From Kordiimonadaceae bacterium (GTDB taxonomy: Bacteria; Pseudomonadota; Alphaproteobacteria; Sphingomonadales; Kordiimonadaceae), in contig JAEPQB010000003.1 in NCBI GenBank assembly GCA_017640725.1, forward strand, positions 62,001 to 126,000: a DNA stretch of 64,000 bases. Direction: 5' to 3'. Shown here one piece after another: positions 47,320 to 55,309 of the stretch. Position numbers and translations under genes: made by a program. How positions within the stretch are numbered: position 1 is the first letter of the stretch; every line of letters begins with the position of its first letter. A model generated the notes under the pieces. It was not told where the DNA came from. It saw only the letters and a list, made by a program, of their open reading frames with translations, and did not search any database.

Positions 47320-47880
47320 ATGAAGAATTTCACAATAGCCTTGTCCCTCGTAGGTTTGATGGCTGCATCAGCGCAGGCTCAGCCCGCTAGTCTTGATGAT
47401 AGGAAAGCTGAGGCAAAAGAACGCTTTTTGGCGCTGGATACCAACAACAGTGGTGCCGTCAGCCATGACGAACTTATGGCGCAAGCCGCAACGCGATTTT
47501 CGGAATATGACCGGGACGGTAACGGTATTTTGCTGCTGGAAGAACTGCCGCTAAAAATGCCGGTGCCGCCGCGCATGCAGCATCGCATGGACCGCATGAA
47601 AGACCGAGCCGAACGCCGGGGCGGTGAAGCTGGCCGGGATGCAATTGAACAGCGAGCGCACGACAGGCAGCCCACACGCATGAAGTTCATGGCTCATATG
47701 GACCGTGATGAAAACGAACAACTTGACCTTGAAGAGTTCGCTACTCCGCTGATCAAACGTTACAAACATGCAGACATTAACGGTGACGGTACCGTGACGG
47801 AAAGCGAGTTTGACGAAGCGCTGGAACGCGGACCCCGCAAGCGCCGTGGTCATGGAAGGCGCATGCTTCACGGTCGCTAA
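47320..47880 (+). CDS. Exported EF-hand calcium-binding protein
   Basis: A 186-residue protein with a clean signal peptide (IALSLVGLMAASAQA). Four EF-hand loops are visible as two pairs: DTNNSGAVSHDE, DRDGNGILLLEE, DRDENEQLDLEE and DINGDGTVTESE, the second pair separated from the first by a basic, Arg-rich linker (about 80-115). Loop 3 lacks a Gly at position 6 and may bind weakly. The tail (RKRRGHGRRMLHGR) is strongly basic. Such periplasmic proteins are usually annotated as calcium sensors without known targets. AAAGGA precedes the ATG. It diverges from the M1 gene. Confidence 0.88.
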   Translation: MKNFTIALSLVGLMAASAQAQPASLDDRKAEAKERFLALDTNNSGAVSHDELMAQAATRFSEYDRDGNGILLLEELPLKMPVPPRMQHRMDRMKDRAERRGGEAGRDAIEQRAHDRQPTRMKFMAHMDRDENEQLDLEEFATPLIKRYKHADINGDGTVTESEFDEALERGPRKRRGHGRRMLHGR

Positions 47881-47992
47881 AACCTACAGAAATCCCCTCC
47901 CTGAACCTCCCACTGGCCATCCTGCGCTTGCCCTTTTCTGGGGTCGGCGTTAGGGTGCGCCAGATTTTTCGGTTGCACGCGAGGCAAAAGCC

Positions 47993-48880
47993 ATGTTTTC
48001 GGGCTCAATTCCGGCACTAATTACGCCGTTTACAGAAACGTTTGAGGTTGATGGGGAACGCTATCAGAAGTTTGTCGAGTGGCAGATTTCAGAAGGCTCG
48101 TCCGGTCTGGTACCTGTGGGTACTACGGGCGAAAGCCCCACATTGAGCCACGAAGAACATGGCATTGTGATCCAGCTGTGTGTCGAAGTGGCGGCTGGCC
48201 GCGTTCCAGTAATTGCTGGCACGGGTTCAAACAATACCGCTGAAGCCATTTCGCTGACGCAGCATGCACAAAAGGTGGGCGCTGACGCGGCACTTGTGGT
48301 TACGCCCTATTATAACAAGCCAAGCCAGGAAGGCCTGTATCAGCATTTCAAGGCGATCCACGACGCCTGCGACATTCCTATTGTTATTTACAACATTCCT
48401 GGCCGGTCCGTTGTTGATATGTCTGTCGAGACAATGACAAGGTTGTTTGAGTTGGAGCGCATTGTTGGGGTGAAAGACGCGACAGGCGACTTGGACCGGT
48501 GCGCCAGCCAGCGCGCGGCCATGGGACCGGAGTTTGTCCAGCTGTCTGGTGAAGACGCAACGGCTGTTGGCTTCAATGCAATGGGCGGCGTCGGTTGTAT
48601 TTCTGTTACGGCGAACGTTGCCCCGCGTCTTGGTGCGGAGATGCAAAAGGCGTGTGCCGACGGGGATTTCAAGAAAGCACTTGAGATCCATGACAAGCTT
48701 TTGCCACTGCACCGCGCCATGTTCATGGAACCGAGCCCGGCACCTGCCAAATATGCTGCCAGTTTGCTTGGAATTTGTGGCCCTGAAACGCGGATGCCGA
48801 TTTTGCCTGTGACGGAAGGCACCCGTTCTGTGATTGCCTCCGCCATTTATCACGCTGGCCTGGGGCCTGTGGAACAGTGA
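47993..48880 (+). CDS. dapA: 4-hydroxy-tetrahydrodipicolinate synthase
   Basis: Condenses pyruvate with aspartate semialdehyde in lysine and meso-diaminopimelate synthesis. The 295-residue (beta/alpha)8 protein has Schiff-base Lys161 in VGVKDATGD, the catalytic Tyr in YNIPGRS (about 133) and GTTGESPTL (about 44-52) for the proton relay. Length is normal. It starts after a short AGG and is followed by smpB 8 bp downstream, the usual dapA-smpB pairing in Alphaproteobacteria. Confidence 0.97.
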   Translation: MFSGSIPALITPFTETFEVDGERYQKFVEWQISEGSSGLVPVGTTGESPTLSHEEHGIVIQLCVEVAAGRVPVIAGTGSNNTAEAISLTQHAQKVGADAALVVTPYYNKPSQEGLYQHFKAIHDACDIPIVIYNIPGRSVVDMSVETMTRLFELERIVGVKDATGDLDRCASQRAAMGPEFVQLSGEDATAVGFNAMGGVGCISVTANVAPRLGAEMQKACADGDFKKALEIHDKLLPLHRAMFMEPSPAPAKYAASLLGICGPETRMPILPVTEGTRSVIASAIYHAGLGPVEQ

Positions 48881-48888
48881 GGTAACAG

Positions 48889-49374
48889 ATGGCGGCAAAA
48901 AAGAAGAAGGATAAAGGCCCGCCGAGCCGTGTAGCTGCAGATAACCGCAAAGCCAGGCACGAATACTTCATCGAGGATGAATTTGAGGCAGGCATTGTGC
49001 TGACTGGCACAGAAGTGAAATCGCTACGCGGTGGCCAGGCCAATATCAAAGAAAGTTATGCTGAGGAAAAGGACGGCGAGCTTTGGCTTGTGAACGCCTA
49101 TATTCCCGAGTTTTCCCACGGCAACCGCTTTAACCACCAACCACGCAGGCCGCGCAAACTGCTGATGCACAAGCGCGAGATCGCCAGGTTGGGTGGTGCT
49201 GTGCAGCGCGGCGGCATGACACTTGTGCCCCTGAAAATCTATTTTAATGATCAGGGCAGGGCGAAAATCGCCCTCGGTCTCGGCAAGGGTAAAAAGCTGC
49301 ACGACAAGCGTGAAACAGCGAAACAGCGTGACTGGAACCGCCAAAAAGCCCGCCTGATGAAAGATCACGGCTAA
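48889..49374 (+). CDS. smpB: SmpB, tmRNA-binding protein
   Basis: Binds tmRNA and brings it to stalled ribosomes for trans-translation. The 161-residue product has the SmpB barrel ([29 protein letters not shown]) and the basic C-terminal tail ([28 protein letters not shown]) that inserts into the mRNA channel. ATG at 48889 follows GAGGT, 8 bp after dapA. The N-terminal [10 protein letters not shown] lead is basic. No tmRNA gene is seen in the following 130 bp. It works with RNase R, whose gene is also in this window. Confidence 0.97.
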   Translation: MAAKKKKDKGPPSRVAADNRKARHEYFIEDEFEAGIVLTGTEVKSLRGGQANIKESYAEEKDGELWLVNAYIPEFSHGNRFNHQPRRPRKLLMHKREIARLGGAVQRGGMTLVPLKIYFNDQGRAKIALGLGKGKKLHDKRETAKQRDWNRQKARLMKDHG

Positions 49375-49478
49375 GCTCCCGTATCTGTTGCAGATATGCA
49401 CCTGCGACAAAATGTGTTCATAATGTTTCTAAGAATGACTTGCACTTAGGTTGATAGGGTGTTACGCCGCCTGCATCT

Positions 49479-49488
49479 AATAATTATT
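49479..49488. promoter_or_regulatory. AT-rich palindrome upstream of the TonB receptor gene
   Basis: AATAATTATT, a perfect 10-bp palindrome, lies 16 bp before the ATG in the 130-bp smpB-receptor spacer. It resembles the core of iron-responsive operators (Fur-like), which would fit a siderophore receptor, but it is short and could be chance. Confidence 0.3.
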
Positions 49489-49504
49489 CTTAAAAGCAGG
49501 TTTT

Positions 49505-51631
49505 ATGAAATACTCATCAGCATTTTCGGGCGCAGCAATTTCTGCGCTTCTCGTGGGTGCTCTTTCGCAAGGCGCAATGGCTGCCGAAGCTTCAGTTGCA
49601 GCAGAAATTGACGAAATTATCGTCACAGGCCGTGTTCTCCATTCTGACCGGGTCAACTCCCTGAAAGCACCAACACCCGTAATTGACGTGCCGCAAAGCC
49701 TTTCACTGTTTTCCGCCGAGGAAATCACCTTGCGCGGCTTTACCAGCATTTCGCAGATCGTGAATTACACGCCGGGTGTGAACAACTCACAAGGTGAGGG
49801 GCACCGCGATGCGATTGTATTCCGCGGTGTGCGGTCTACGGCTGACTTTTTCATCGATGGTGTGCGCGACGATGTTCAATACTATCGCCCACTGTATAAC
49901 CTTGAGCAGGTTGAGATTTTGCGCGGTCCAAACGCCCTGTTGTTCGGTCGCGGTGGCACTGGTGGCGTGTTGAACCGGGTGACCAAAAAAGGTGTTATTG
50001 GCGAAAGCTTCAACACAGCCCAGGCGTCTGTTGACACGTTTGGTGCCTTTGGTTTCCAGGTAGACAGCAACTTTGACGCCGGTGAAAAGGCCGCCTTCCG
50101 CATCAATGCGATGTATGAAAGCCTGAACAACCATCGTGACTTTTATGATGGGGATCGGTTTGGAATCAACCCAACGGCCAAGTTCCTGGTGGGTGACAAC
50201 ACCACAGTTGATGTTTCCTACGAATACATCGATCACGAGCGCTTCATTGATCGTGGTATCCCGACCGGCGCCGACGGTCGCCCAGTTGAAGCTTTCGAGG
50301 ATATCGTTTTTGGTGACCCCGAAGTGAATACCACCACACTGCAGGCGCATTTGTTCCGCGCAGCTGTTCAGCACGAGTTTTCCGATAGCCTGAAGGCTAA
50401 CTTCAATGCTTTTTACGGCGACTATGACAAGTTTTACGGCAACTTCTATGCGTCAGGTTACGATCAGGTAAACACACCTGACCGTGTGACACTGGACGGA
50501 TACGAAGACGAGACACAGCGTAAAAACCTCATTCTTTCCAGTAACTTGGTGGGTGAAGGCGTAACCGGCGAAATTGGTCATACTGTTATTGCGGGTGTTG
50601 AATATATCAACACGTCCTCGGACCAGTTCCGTTTCAACTCTTTCTTCGACACCACATCTGACGACAATGAAGTCTTTCTGATTGAGCGCCCGCTGAACCT
50701 GCGTGGCGGTGTTGGTGTGAATGCAGATGGTATCGCAACCATCAATGATTTCACCGTCGACCTGAATGATGATACGCGCGTGGATATTGATGTATTTTCC
50801 GCTTATATCCAGGACCAGATCGAAGTCGCAGATTGGCTCGATGTGGTTGTTGGCGGTCGTTATGACCGTTTCGAAATTGAAGTGTTCAACGTGCCGGCTA
50901 ACGAGACCCGCACGCGCACAGATGACCGTGTTTCACCACGTTTTGGCTTGATTTTGAAGCCGCAAGAGAATGTTTCGATCTACGCGAGCTATAGCGAGTC
51001 GTTCCTGCCGCGCAGTGGTGAGCAGTTTGCCAACATCAATGGCAACAATAACCAACTGGACCCAAATACTTTCACTAACCTGGAAGCTGGCATCAAGTGG
51101 GATATTGAAGACCGTATCAGCATCACCGCAGCGGTATTCGAGATCGAGCAAAGCTCGCCTCAAGTGGCAGACAACGACCCTGAAACACTGGACGTGATTG
51201 ACAGCACCATCGAGGGTTTTGAAATCCAGGTAACAGGCCAGATTACGGACCGCTGGTTTATCTCAGCGGGCTATAGCTACGTTGACGGTGAACAAGTGAA
51301 CCGTTCAGGCCCAACTGGTCTGCGTCCGCGTGAATTGCCGGAAAACATGCTTTCGATCTGGAATAACTTCAAAGTTACAGAGAAGTTTGGTGTCGGCGTT
51401 GGCATGACCTATCAGGATGAGAGCTTCATCAATAACGGCAACACAGCTGTTCTGCCGAGCTACACACGTTTTGATGCCGCGGCATACTATGATGTGTCAG
51501 AAGACATCCGCTTGCAGGTAAATATCGAGAACCTGACAGACAAGCTATACTTCCCGAATTCGCACTCCACGCATCAGGCGACAGTGGCACCGCCACTTAA
51601 TGCGCGGTTCGCAGTGAATGCGCGGTTCTAA
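49505..51631 (+). CDS. TonB-dependent siderophore receptor
   Basis: Outer-membrane receptor of 708 residues that imports a ligand, most likely a ferric siderophore, using TonB energy. A signal peptide (FSGAAISALLVGALSQGAMA) is followed by a TonB-box-like DEIIVTGR (residues 36-43), a plug domain with NYTPGVNNSQGEGHRDAIVF and LEQVEILRGPNALLFGRGGTGG, then a 22-strand barrel ending in ARFAVNARF, with the expected terminal Phe. No siderophore synthesis, sigma factor or periplasmic binding genes are next to it. A strong terminator follows. Confidence 0.92.
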   Translation: MKYSSAFSGAAISALLVGALSQGAMAAEASVAAEIDEIIVTGRVLHSDRVNSLKAPTPVIDVPQSLSLFSAEEITLRGFTSISQIVNYTPGVNNSQGEGHRDAIVFRGVRSTADFFIDGVRDDVQYYRPLYNLEQVEILRGPNALLFGRGGTGGVLNRVTKKGVIGESFNTAQASVDTFGAFGFQVDSNFDAGEKAAFRINAMYESLNNHRDFYDGDRFGINPTAKFLVGDNTTVDVSYEYIDHERFIDRGIPTGADGRPVEAFEDIVFGDPEVNTTTLQAHLFRAAVQHEFSDSLKANFNAFYGDYDKFYGNFYASGYDQVNTPDRVTLDGYEDETQRKNLILSSNLVGEGVTGEIGHTVIAGVEYINTSSDQFRFNSFFDTTSDDNEVFLIERPLNLRGGVGVNADGIATINDFTVDLNDDTRVDIDVFSAYIQDQIEVADWLDVVVGGRYDRFEIEVFNVPANETRTRTDDRVSPRFGLILKPQENVSIYASYSESFLPRSGEQFANINGNNNQLDPNTFTNLEAGIKWDIEDRISITAAVFEIEQSSPQVADNDPETLDVIDSTIEGFEIQVTGQITDRWFISAGYSYVDGEQVNRSGPTGLRPRELPENMLSIWNNFKVTEKFGVGVGMTYQDESFINNGNTAVLPSYTRFDAAAYYDVSEDIRLQVNIENLTDKLYFPNSHSTHQATVAPPLNARFAVNARF

Positions 51632-51651
51632 AAGAGACTGACATGAATTTG

Positions 51652-51676
51652 AAAGGGAGCTTCGGCTCCCTTTTTT
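51652..51676 (+). terminator. Rho-independent terminator of the TonB receptor gene
   Basis: AAAGGGAGC pairs with GCTCCCTTT (51652-51660 with 51665-51673) with a TTCG tetraloop and six T residues on the plus strand. The convergent uracil-DNA glycosylase gene ends inside the same sequence. Confidence 0.93.
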
Positions 51677-52337
51677 ATTCGCTGATTTCTTTTTCTACTA
51701 AGCGTAGCGCGTTCAGGAACATCTCTTCGGTCAACCGGTTGGTGTTCACATTATAGCGGGAGCAGTGATAGCTATCGACGAGGGTAAGACCATTCGGCAA
51801 ATGGTGAACTGCCTCATGACCGAATGGATAGGCCGACAGTTTGTATCCAAACGTGCGCAATGTGGTGTCATGGGCGATTTTCCCTAGCGCAAACAGCACT
51901 TTAAGATTTTTCAGGCTTGCCATGCGCGAGACCAAAAATGGCCTGCAGTTATTAACTTCCGCGCCGATTGGCTTGTTCTGCGGCGGGACACACCGAACTG
52001 CATTGGTGATCATAATATCATGCAAAGTGAAACCATCGTCAGGGCGCTTGTCATAGACACCTTTGGCCCAACCCATGATCTGGAGACATTTGTAAAGCAG
52101 GTCGCCCGCATAGTCGCCAGTGAATGGCCTGCCGGTCTGGTTCGCTCCCTTGAGGCCTGGCGCCAAGCCAACCACCAGAATACGGGCATTTTCGTCGCCG
52201 AAACTAGGTACAGCCCCGTTGAAAAAGGACGGGTATGCTTTTTCATTGTCGCGGCGAAAGTCAACCAGTCTTGGGCATAGCGTGCAGTTTGCTTCTGGTT
52301 CCGGAGGGACAGACGCGTCGTGTTCAATTATAGGCAT
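51675..52337 (-). CDS. Uracil-DNA glycosylase, family 5-like (UDGb)
   Basis: Removes uracil and probably other deaminated bases from DNA. The 220-residue product has CTLCPRLVDFR near the N-terminus, a cysteine pattern typical of iron-sulfur UDGs, motif I GLAPGLKGANQTGRPFTGDYAG (about residues 58-79) and motif III in SYHCSRYNVNTNRLTEEMF. That last motif reads HCS where family 5 enzymes commonly have HPS. The open frame starts at 52370, but ATG at 52337 fits the homologous part. It is convergent with the TonB receptor and followed upstream by the NYN gene on the same strand. Confidence 0.9.
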   Translation of the reverse strand: MPIIEHDASVPPEPEANCTLCPRLVDFRRDNEKAYPSFFNGAVPSFGDENARILVVGLAPGLKGANQTGRPFTGDYAGDLLYKCLQIMGWAKGVYDKRPDDGFTLHDIMITNAVRCVPPQNKPIGAEVNNCRPFLVSRMASLKNLKVLFALGKIAHDTTLRTFGYKLSAYPFGHEAVHHLPNGLTLVDSYHCSRYNVNTNRLTEEMFLNALRLVEKEISE

Positions 52338-52396
52338 TTTGTATTTCCGTTTGATCCGAAACGGAACCAATCATGCTGCTCAGCGGACGTCAAGGT

Positions 52397-53002
52397 CTAT
52401 TGGAGAATGCCCGGTTCCAAATGGTCTTCAAACGCGGCATCGATGGGTTCTTCCGCGTTGTCGCCGCGGTTGGTTGGTCGGCCAAACACGTTGCGCATAT
52501 TTTCAAGGTCCAGGAACTGATCTGCTTGCCTGCGCAGTTCGTCAGCAATCATCGAGGGTTGTGTGCGGTTGGAACTCACCACGGTTGCCCGCACACCGCG
52601 GCGCTGGATGGCTTCCAACAAACGGCGGAAGTCGCCGTCCCCGGAAAACAATACAACATGATCAAGCTGGTCGGAGATATTCAGCATATCGACCGCAATC
52701 TCGATATCCATGTTGCCTTTGATTTTCCGCCGGCCTTGCTCATCAGTGAATTCTTTCACCGGTTTGGTCACCAATGTGAAGCCATTATAGTCAAGCCAAT
52801 CAATCAGCGGCCTGAGCGGGCTGTATTCCTGGTCTTCCAATATTGCTGTATAATAAAAGGCCCTCAGCAAGCGGCCCTTTTTTGAAAAGTGGGCGCGTAA
52901 GCTTTTGTAGTCGATTTCCATATCGAGAGCCCGTGCGGTGGCATACAGATTGGCACCATCAATAAAAAGGGCGAGCCGTTCCTCCGGATAAAAAAGCATC
53001 AT
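52397..53002 (-). CDS. NYN-domain protein (LabA/DUF88 family)
   Basis: A 201-residue PIN-like NYN protein, a predicted metal-dependent RNase. Acidic residues expected in the active site are in LALFIDGANLY (about 11-21), KGNMDIEIAVDML (about 95-107) and VLFSGDGDFRRLL (about 116-128). The C-terminal tail (about 170-201) is acidic. RNA target unknown. The start is uncertain: ATG at 53002 or 52999, or TTG at 53011; none has a strong ribosome binding site. It lies 59 bp upstream of the UDG gene on the same strand, and is divergent from folK. Confidence 0.88.
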   Translation of the reverse strand: MMLFYPEERLALFIDGANLYATARALDMEIDYKSLRAHFSKKGRLLRAFYYTAILEDQEYSPLRPLIDWLDYNGFTLVTKPVKEFTDEQGRRKIKGNMDIEIAVDMLNISDQLDHVVLFSGDGDFRRLLEAIQRRGVRATVVSSNRTQPSMIADELRRQADQFLDLENMRNVFGRPTNRGDNAEEPIDAAFEDHLEPGILQ

Positions 53003-53124
53003 AAAATCCAATCAAAAAAATAAATGCATGCCCATGACGGCACTTGGGGATCGAAAATTTCCCTGCAACATGATTATGATGCGCCTACCGACTGGAATTG
53101 TCCATCGGTTCAAGGAATTGTGAG

Positions 53125-53700
53125 GTGAAGCGGTTGAAAGACGGGACAGAGTGCATTTTGGGCTTGGGTGCCAACCTGCCGTTTGCGGGCGCAGGTCCTG
53201 CACCCAACCTGCGTGCGGCAATCAATGAGATATCTGCAACCACTATATCAAACGTAACTGTTTCAGGTTTTTACCTCTCAACACCTGTTCCGCATACGGA
53301 CCAGCCCGACTTTGTAAATTGCGTAATGAGCGGAACAACGCAGTTGTCTGCGAAAGAGTTGATGGCACGGTGCCAGTCAATGGAAACCCAATATGGTCGC
53401 GAGCGTGATGGGCGATGGCAAGCGCGCACGCTTGATATCGACATCCTGGACTATGGAGGTCAGATACTGCCGACAGCTGGTGATTGGACCAAGCTTATGC
53501 AAGACGGCCGCGATGGTACAATTGCGGCCGATTTGATTGTGCCGCACCCAAGACTGCATGAGCGTGGATTTGTGCTCAAACCCTTGGCTGAGATATGGCC
53601 AGATTGGTCTCATCCGGTTCTGGGCAAAACTGCGCTGGAATTATTGAATTCATTAGGGTCGGAAGAAGTTGATGATGTCCGGCCAATTTTCGCCGAATGA
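53125..53700 (+). CDS. folK: HPPK, 2-amino-4-hydroxy-6-hydroxymethyldihydropteridine diphosphokinase
   Basis: Adds pyrophosphate to the pterin precursor in folate synthesis. The 191-residue product has ILGLGANLPF (about 11-20), the signature GRWQARTLDIDILDYGG (about residues 95-115, with the metal-binding DIDILDY), and PHPRLHERGFVLKPLAEIWPDW. The start is taken as GTG at 53125, which has AAGGA eight bases upstream; the frame itself is open to TTG 53098. rpoZ follows after 96 bp with its own promoter. Length is slightly above the E. coli enzyme. Confidence 0.94.
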   Translation: MKRLKDGTECILGLGANLPFAGAGPAPNLRAAINEISATTISNVTVSGFYLSTPVPHTDQPDFVNCVMSGTTQLSAKELMARCQSMETQYGRERDGRWQARTLDIDILDYGGQILPTAGDWTKLMQDGRDGTIAADLIVPHPRLHERGFVLKPLAEIWPDWSHPVLGKTALELLNSLGSEEVDDVRPIFAE

Positions 53701-53714
53701 CGTTGATTCTTTTC

Positions 53715-53743
53715 TTTACAGGCCTTGGGGCTGCGACTATAAA
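53715..53743 (+). promoter_or_regulatory. Candidate sigma-70 promoter of rpoZ
   Basis: TTTACA (53715-53720) and TATAAA (53738-53743) with exactly 17 bp between them, 53 bp before the rpoZ ATG. This is the best-looking -35/-10 pair in the window and places the start of transcription near 53750. Confidence 0.6.
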
Positions 53744-53796
53744 CGCCCGCTAGACCTTCGGGGAACTCCCCCAAACATGATTTATGGAGACCATGC

Positions 53797-54138
53797 ATGG
53801 CTCGCGTTACCGTTGAGGATTGCGTTGATAAAGTAACTAACCGCTTTGATCTTGTGCTTGTGGCTGCGCAGCGCGCCCGCCAGATTTCAGCTGGTGCACC
53901 ACTTGAAGTGGACCGTGACAACGACAAAAATGCCGTTGTTGCTCTGCGTGAAATTGCGGACGAGAAAATCTTTGAAGACGATTTGAAAGAATCAGTAATT
54001 CACACCATGCGTAAAGTTGTTGAGTCTGACGAGCCAGAAGAAGTGGATATGTCTATCCTGATGTCTGGTATGGAAAACGCTGAAACGCCAGCGGTTGAAG
54101 CGCCAGCAGCTGAAGAAGCCGCTGAAAGCGCTGAATAA
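53797..54138 (+). CDS. rpoZ: RNA polymerase omega subunit
   Basis: Helps assemble RNA polymerase and, in proteobacteria, forms part of a ppGpp site. The 113-residue product begins [20 protein letters not shown] with ILV-rich helix [12 protein letters not shown], followed by [16 protein letters not shown]. The C-terminal extension after residue 85 is Glu/Ala-rich ([18 protein letters not shown]), as common in the class. It is followed by a strong terminator. The (p)ppGpp synthetase gene rsh lies 1.2 kb downstream, so a ppGpp target and source are near neighbours. Confidence 0.96.
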   Translation: MARVTVEDCVDKVTNRFDLVLVAAQRARQISAGAPLEVDRDNDKNAVVALREIADEKIFEDDLKESVIHTMRKVVESDEPEEVDMSILMSGMENAETPAVEAPAAEEAAESAE

Positions 54139-54160
54139 GCTGAACTTCAGAACATGATTT

Positions 54161-54190
54161 AAAAGCCCGGTCACTGTGCCGGGCTTTTTT
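54161..54190 (+). terminator. Rho-independent terminator of rpoZ
   Basis: AAAAGCCCGG pairs with CCGGGCTTTT (54161-54170 with 54179-54188), 8-base loop, with a run of seven T residues on the plus strand. Confidence 0.92.
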
Positions 54191-54205
54191 TATGTCCAAA
54201 ACCAG

Positions 54206-55186
54206 TTATGAAACGTCGATGATGATCTTTCCGCGCGCCCGCCAGGTTTGACTGCGGGCAACCGCCTGCTCGATGTCATCCAGTGCATAATGGCCATCGA
54301 CAATCGTTTTCATTTTGCCGTCCAGGATCAACTGCATCATGGCCTGTAGGTTGTGCGGGTATGGCTTCACCAGAATAAGATGCGTGGACTTTCTTTTGAA
54401 TGGCCAAACGAACCCCAGAAGGTAACTGGTAAGTGCCGCGAAGGCGGTGCCGGGGCCTGGGATGGTCGTAATATAGCGGCCGCCGGATTTCAGCGCTTTT
54501 TTTACAGCCTTGGGGCTGGAGCGGCCGATAACATCATAGACAACATCATACGCATCTTCCCGCGACGCAAAATCATCTTCGCGGTAATTGATCACTTCAT
54601 CAGCACCCATCTCTTGGCAGAACGCCATGTTGTTTGGACCACAAACGGCAACCACTTTGGCGCCCATGGCTTTGGCGATTTGAACTGCGTAAACCCCCAC
54701 ACCGCCAGACGCGCCGTTCACAAGTACCACTTCGCCCGGGTGTACCTTGGCGACATCATGCAGTGTTTGATAGCTCGTCATTCCCGCGCAAGGCATGGCG
54801 GCAGCGTCTGCCGAAGATATTCCATCCAGCAACTTGGCTGCGACAGAAGCTTTGACTTTCACATATTCCGCGAAAGCGCCGAACTTGCCGCGTAGCGGTT
54901 GCATGGCACATACAAGGTCGCCGACAGCAAAACCAGTCACATTGCCACCCAATTCCGCAACTTCGCCGGCAAAATCGCTTCCCAAAGTGATGGGAAAAGG
55001 CTCTACCACACGCCGCATCTGATAAATGCCGCGCATGGTCAACCAGTCCCTCGGGTTCAGGGACGCTGTATGCACTTTAACAAGGATTTCATCGGGGCCT
55101 GGTTTGGGGCGTTCGCAGTTTTCGACCTCCAGAACGCCGCTTTTTCCGTACTTATGAATGCGTGCTGCTTTCATCGTGTCTGCCAT
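54206..55186 (-). CDS. Zinc-independent MDR-family NAD(P)-dependent oxidoreductase (quinone oxidoreductase-like)
   Basis: A 326-residue medium-chain dehydrogenase/reductase. The catalytic-domain half has RDWLTMRGIYQ and the structural GSDFAGEVAELG; the nucleotide fold has VNGASGGVGVYAVQIAKAMGA (about residues 140-160). The catalytic Cys/His zinc ligands of alcohol dehydrogenases are not seen, which points to the quinone oxidoreductase branch. Substrate unknown. The frame begins at TTG 55195; ATG 55186 has GGGGAG nine bases upstream and gives MADTMKAARIHKYG. It sits on the opposite strand between rpoZ and rsh, a place where these two are usually adjacent in the class. Confidence 0.88.
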   Translation of the reverse strand: MADTMKAARIHKYGKSGVLEVENCERPKPGPDEILVKVHTASLNPRDWLTMRGIYQMRRVVEPFPITLGSDFAGEVAELGGNVTGFAVGDLVCAMQPLRGKFGAFAEYVKVKASVAAKLLDGISSADAAAMPCAGMTSYQTLHDVAKVHPGEVVLVNGASGGVGVYAVQIAKAMGAKVVAVCGPNNMAFCQEMGADEVINYREDDFASREDAYDVVYDVIGRSSPKAVKKALKSGGRYITTIPGPGTAFAALTSYLLGFVWPFKRKSTHLILVKPYPHNLQAMMQLILDGKMKTIVDGHYALDDIEQAVARSQTWRARGKIIIDVS

Positions 55187-55309
55187 GCCCATCAACTCCC
55201 CTTGAAAAACTGCAGTTCAAACAAATAAATGGGCTGAAATTCGGGGATGGAAAGGCTATCTGTTGAATGTAAGATATGCATAAATTTAGCTCTTTAGGAA
55301 ATACAGCCA

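Noticed and set aside
49375-49504. tmRNA gene next to smpB
   Set aside because: The spacer is only 130 bp, and no tRNA-like end or tag sequence was seen.
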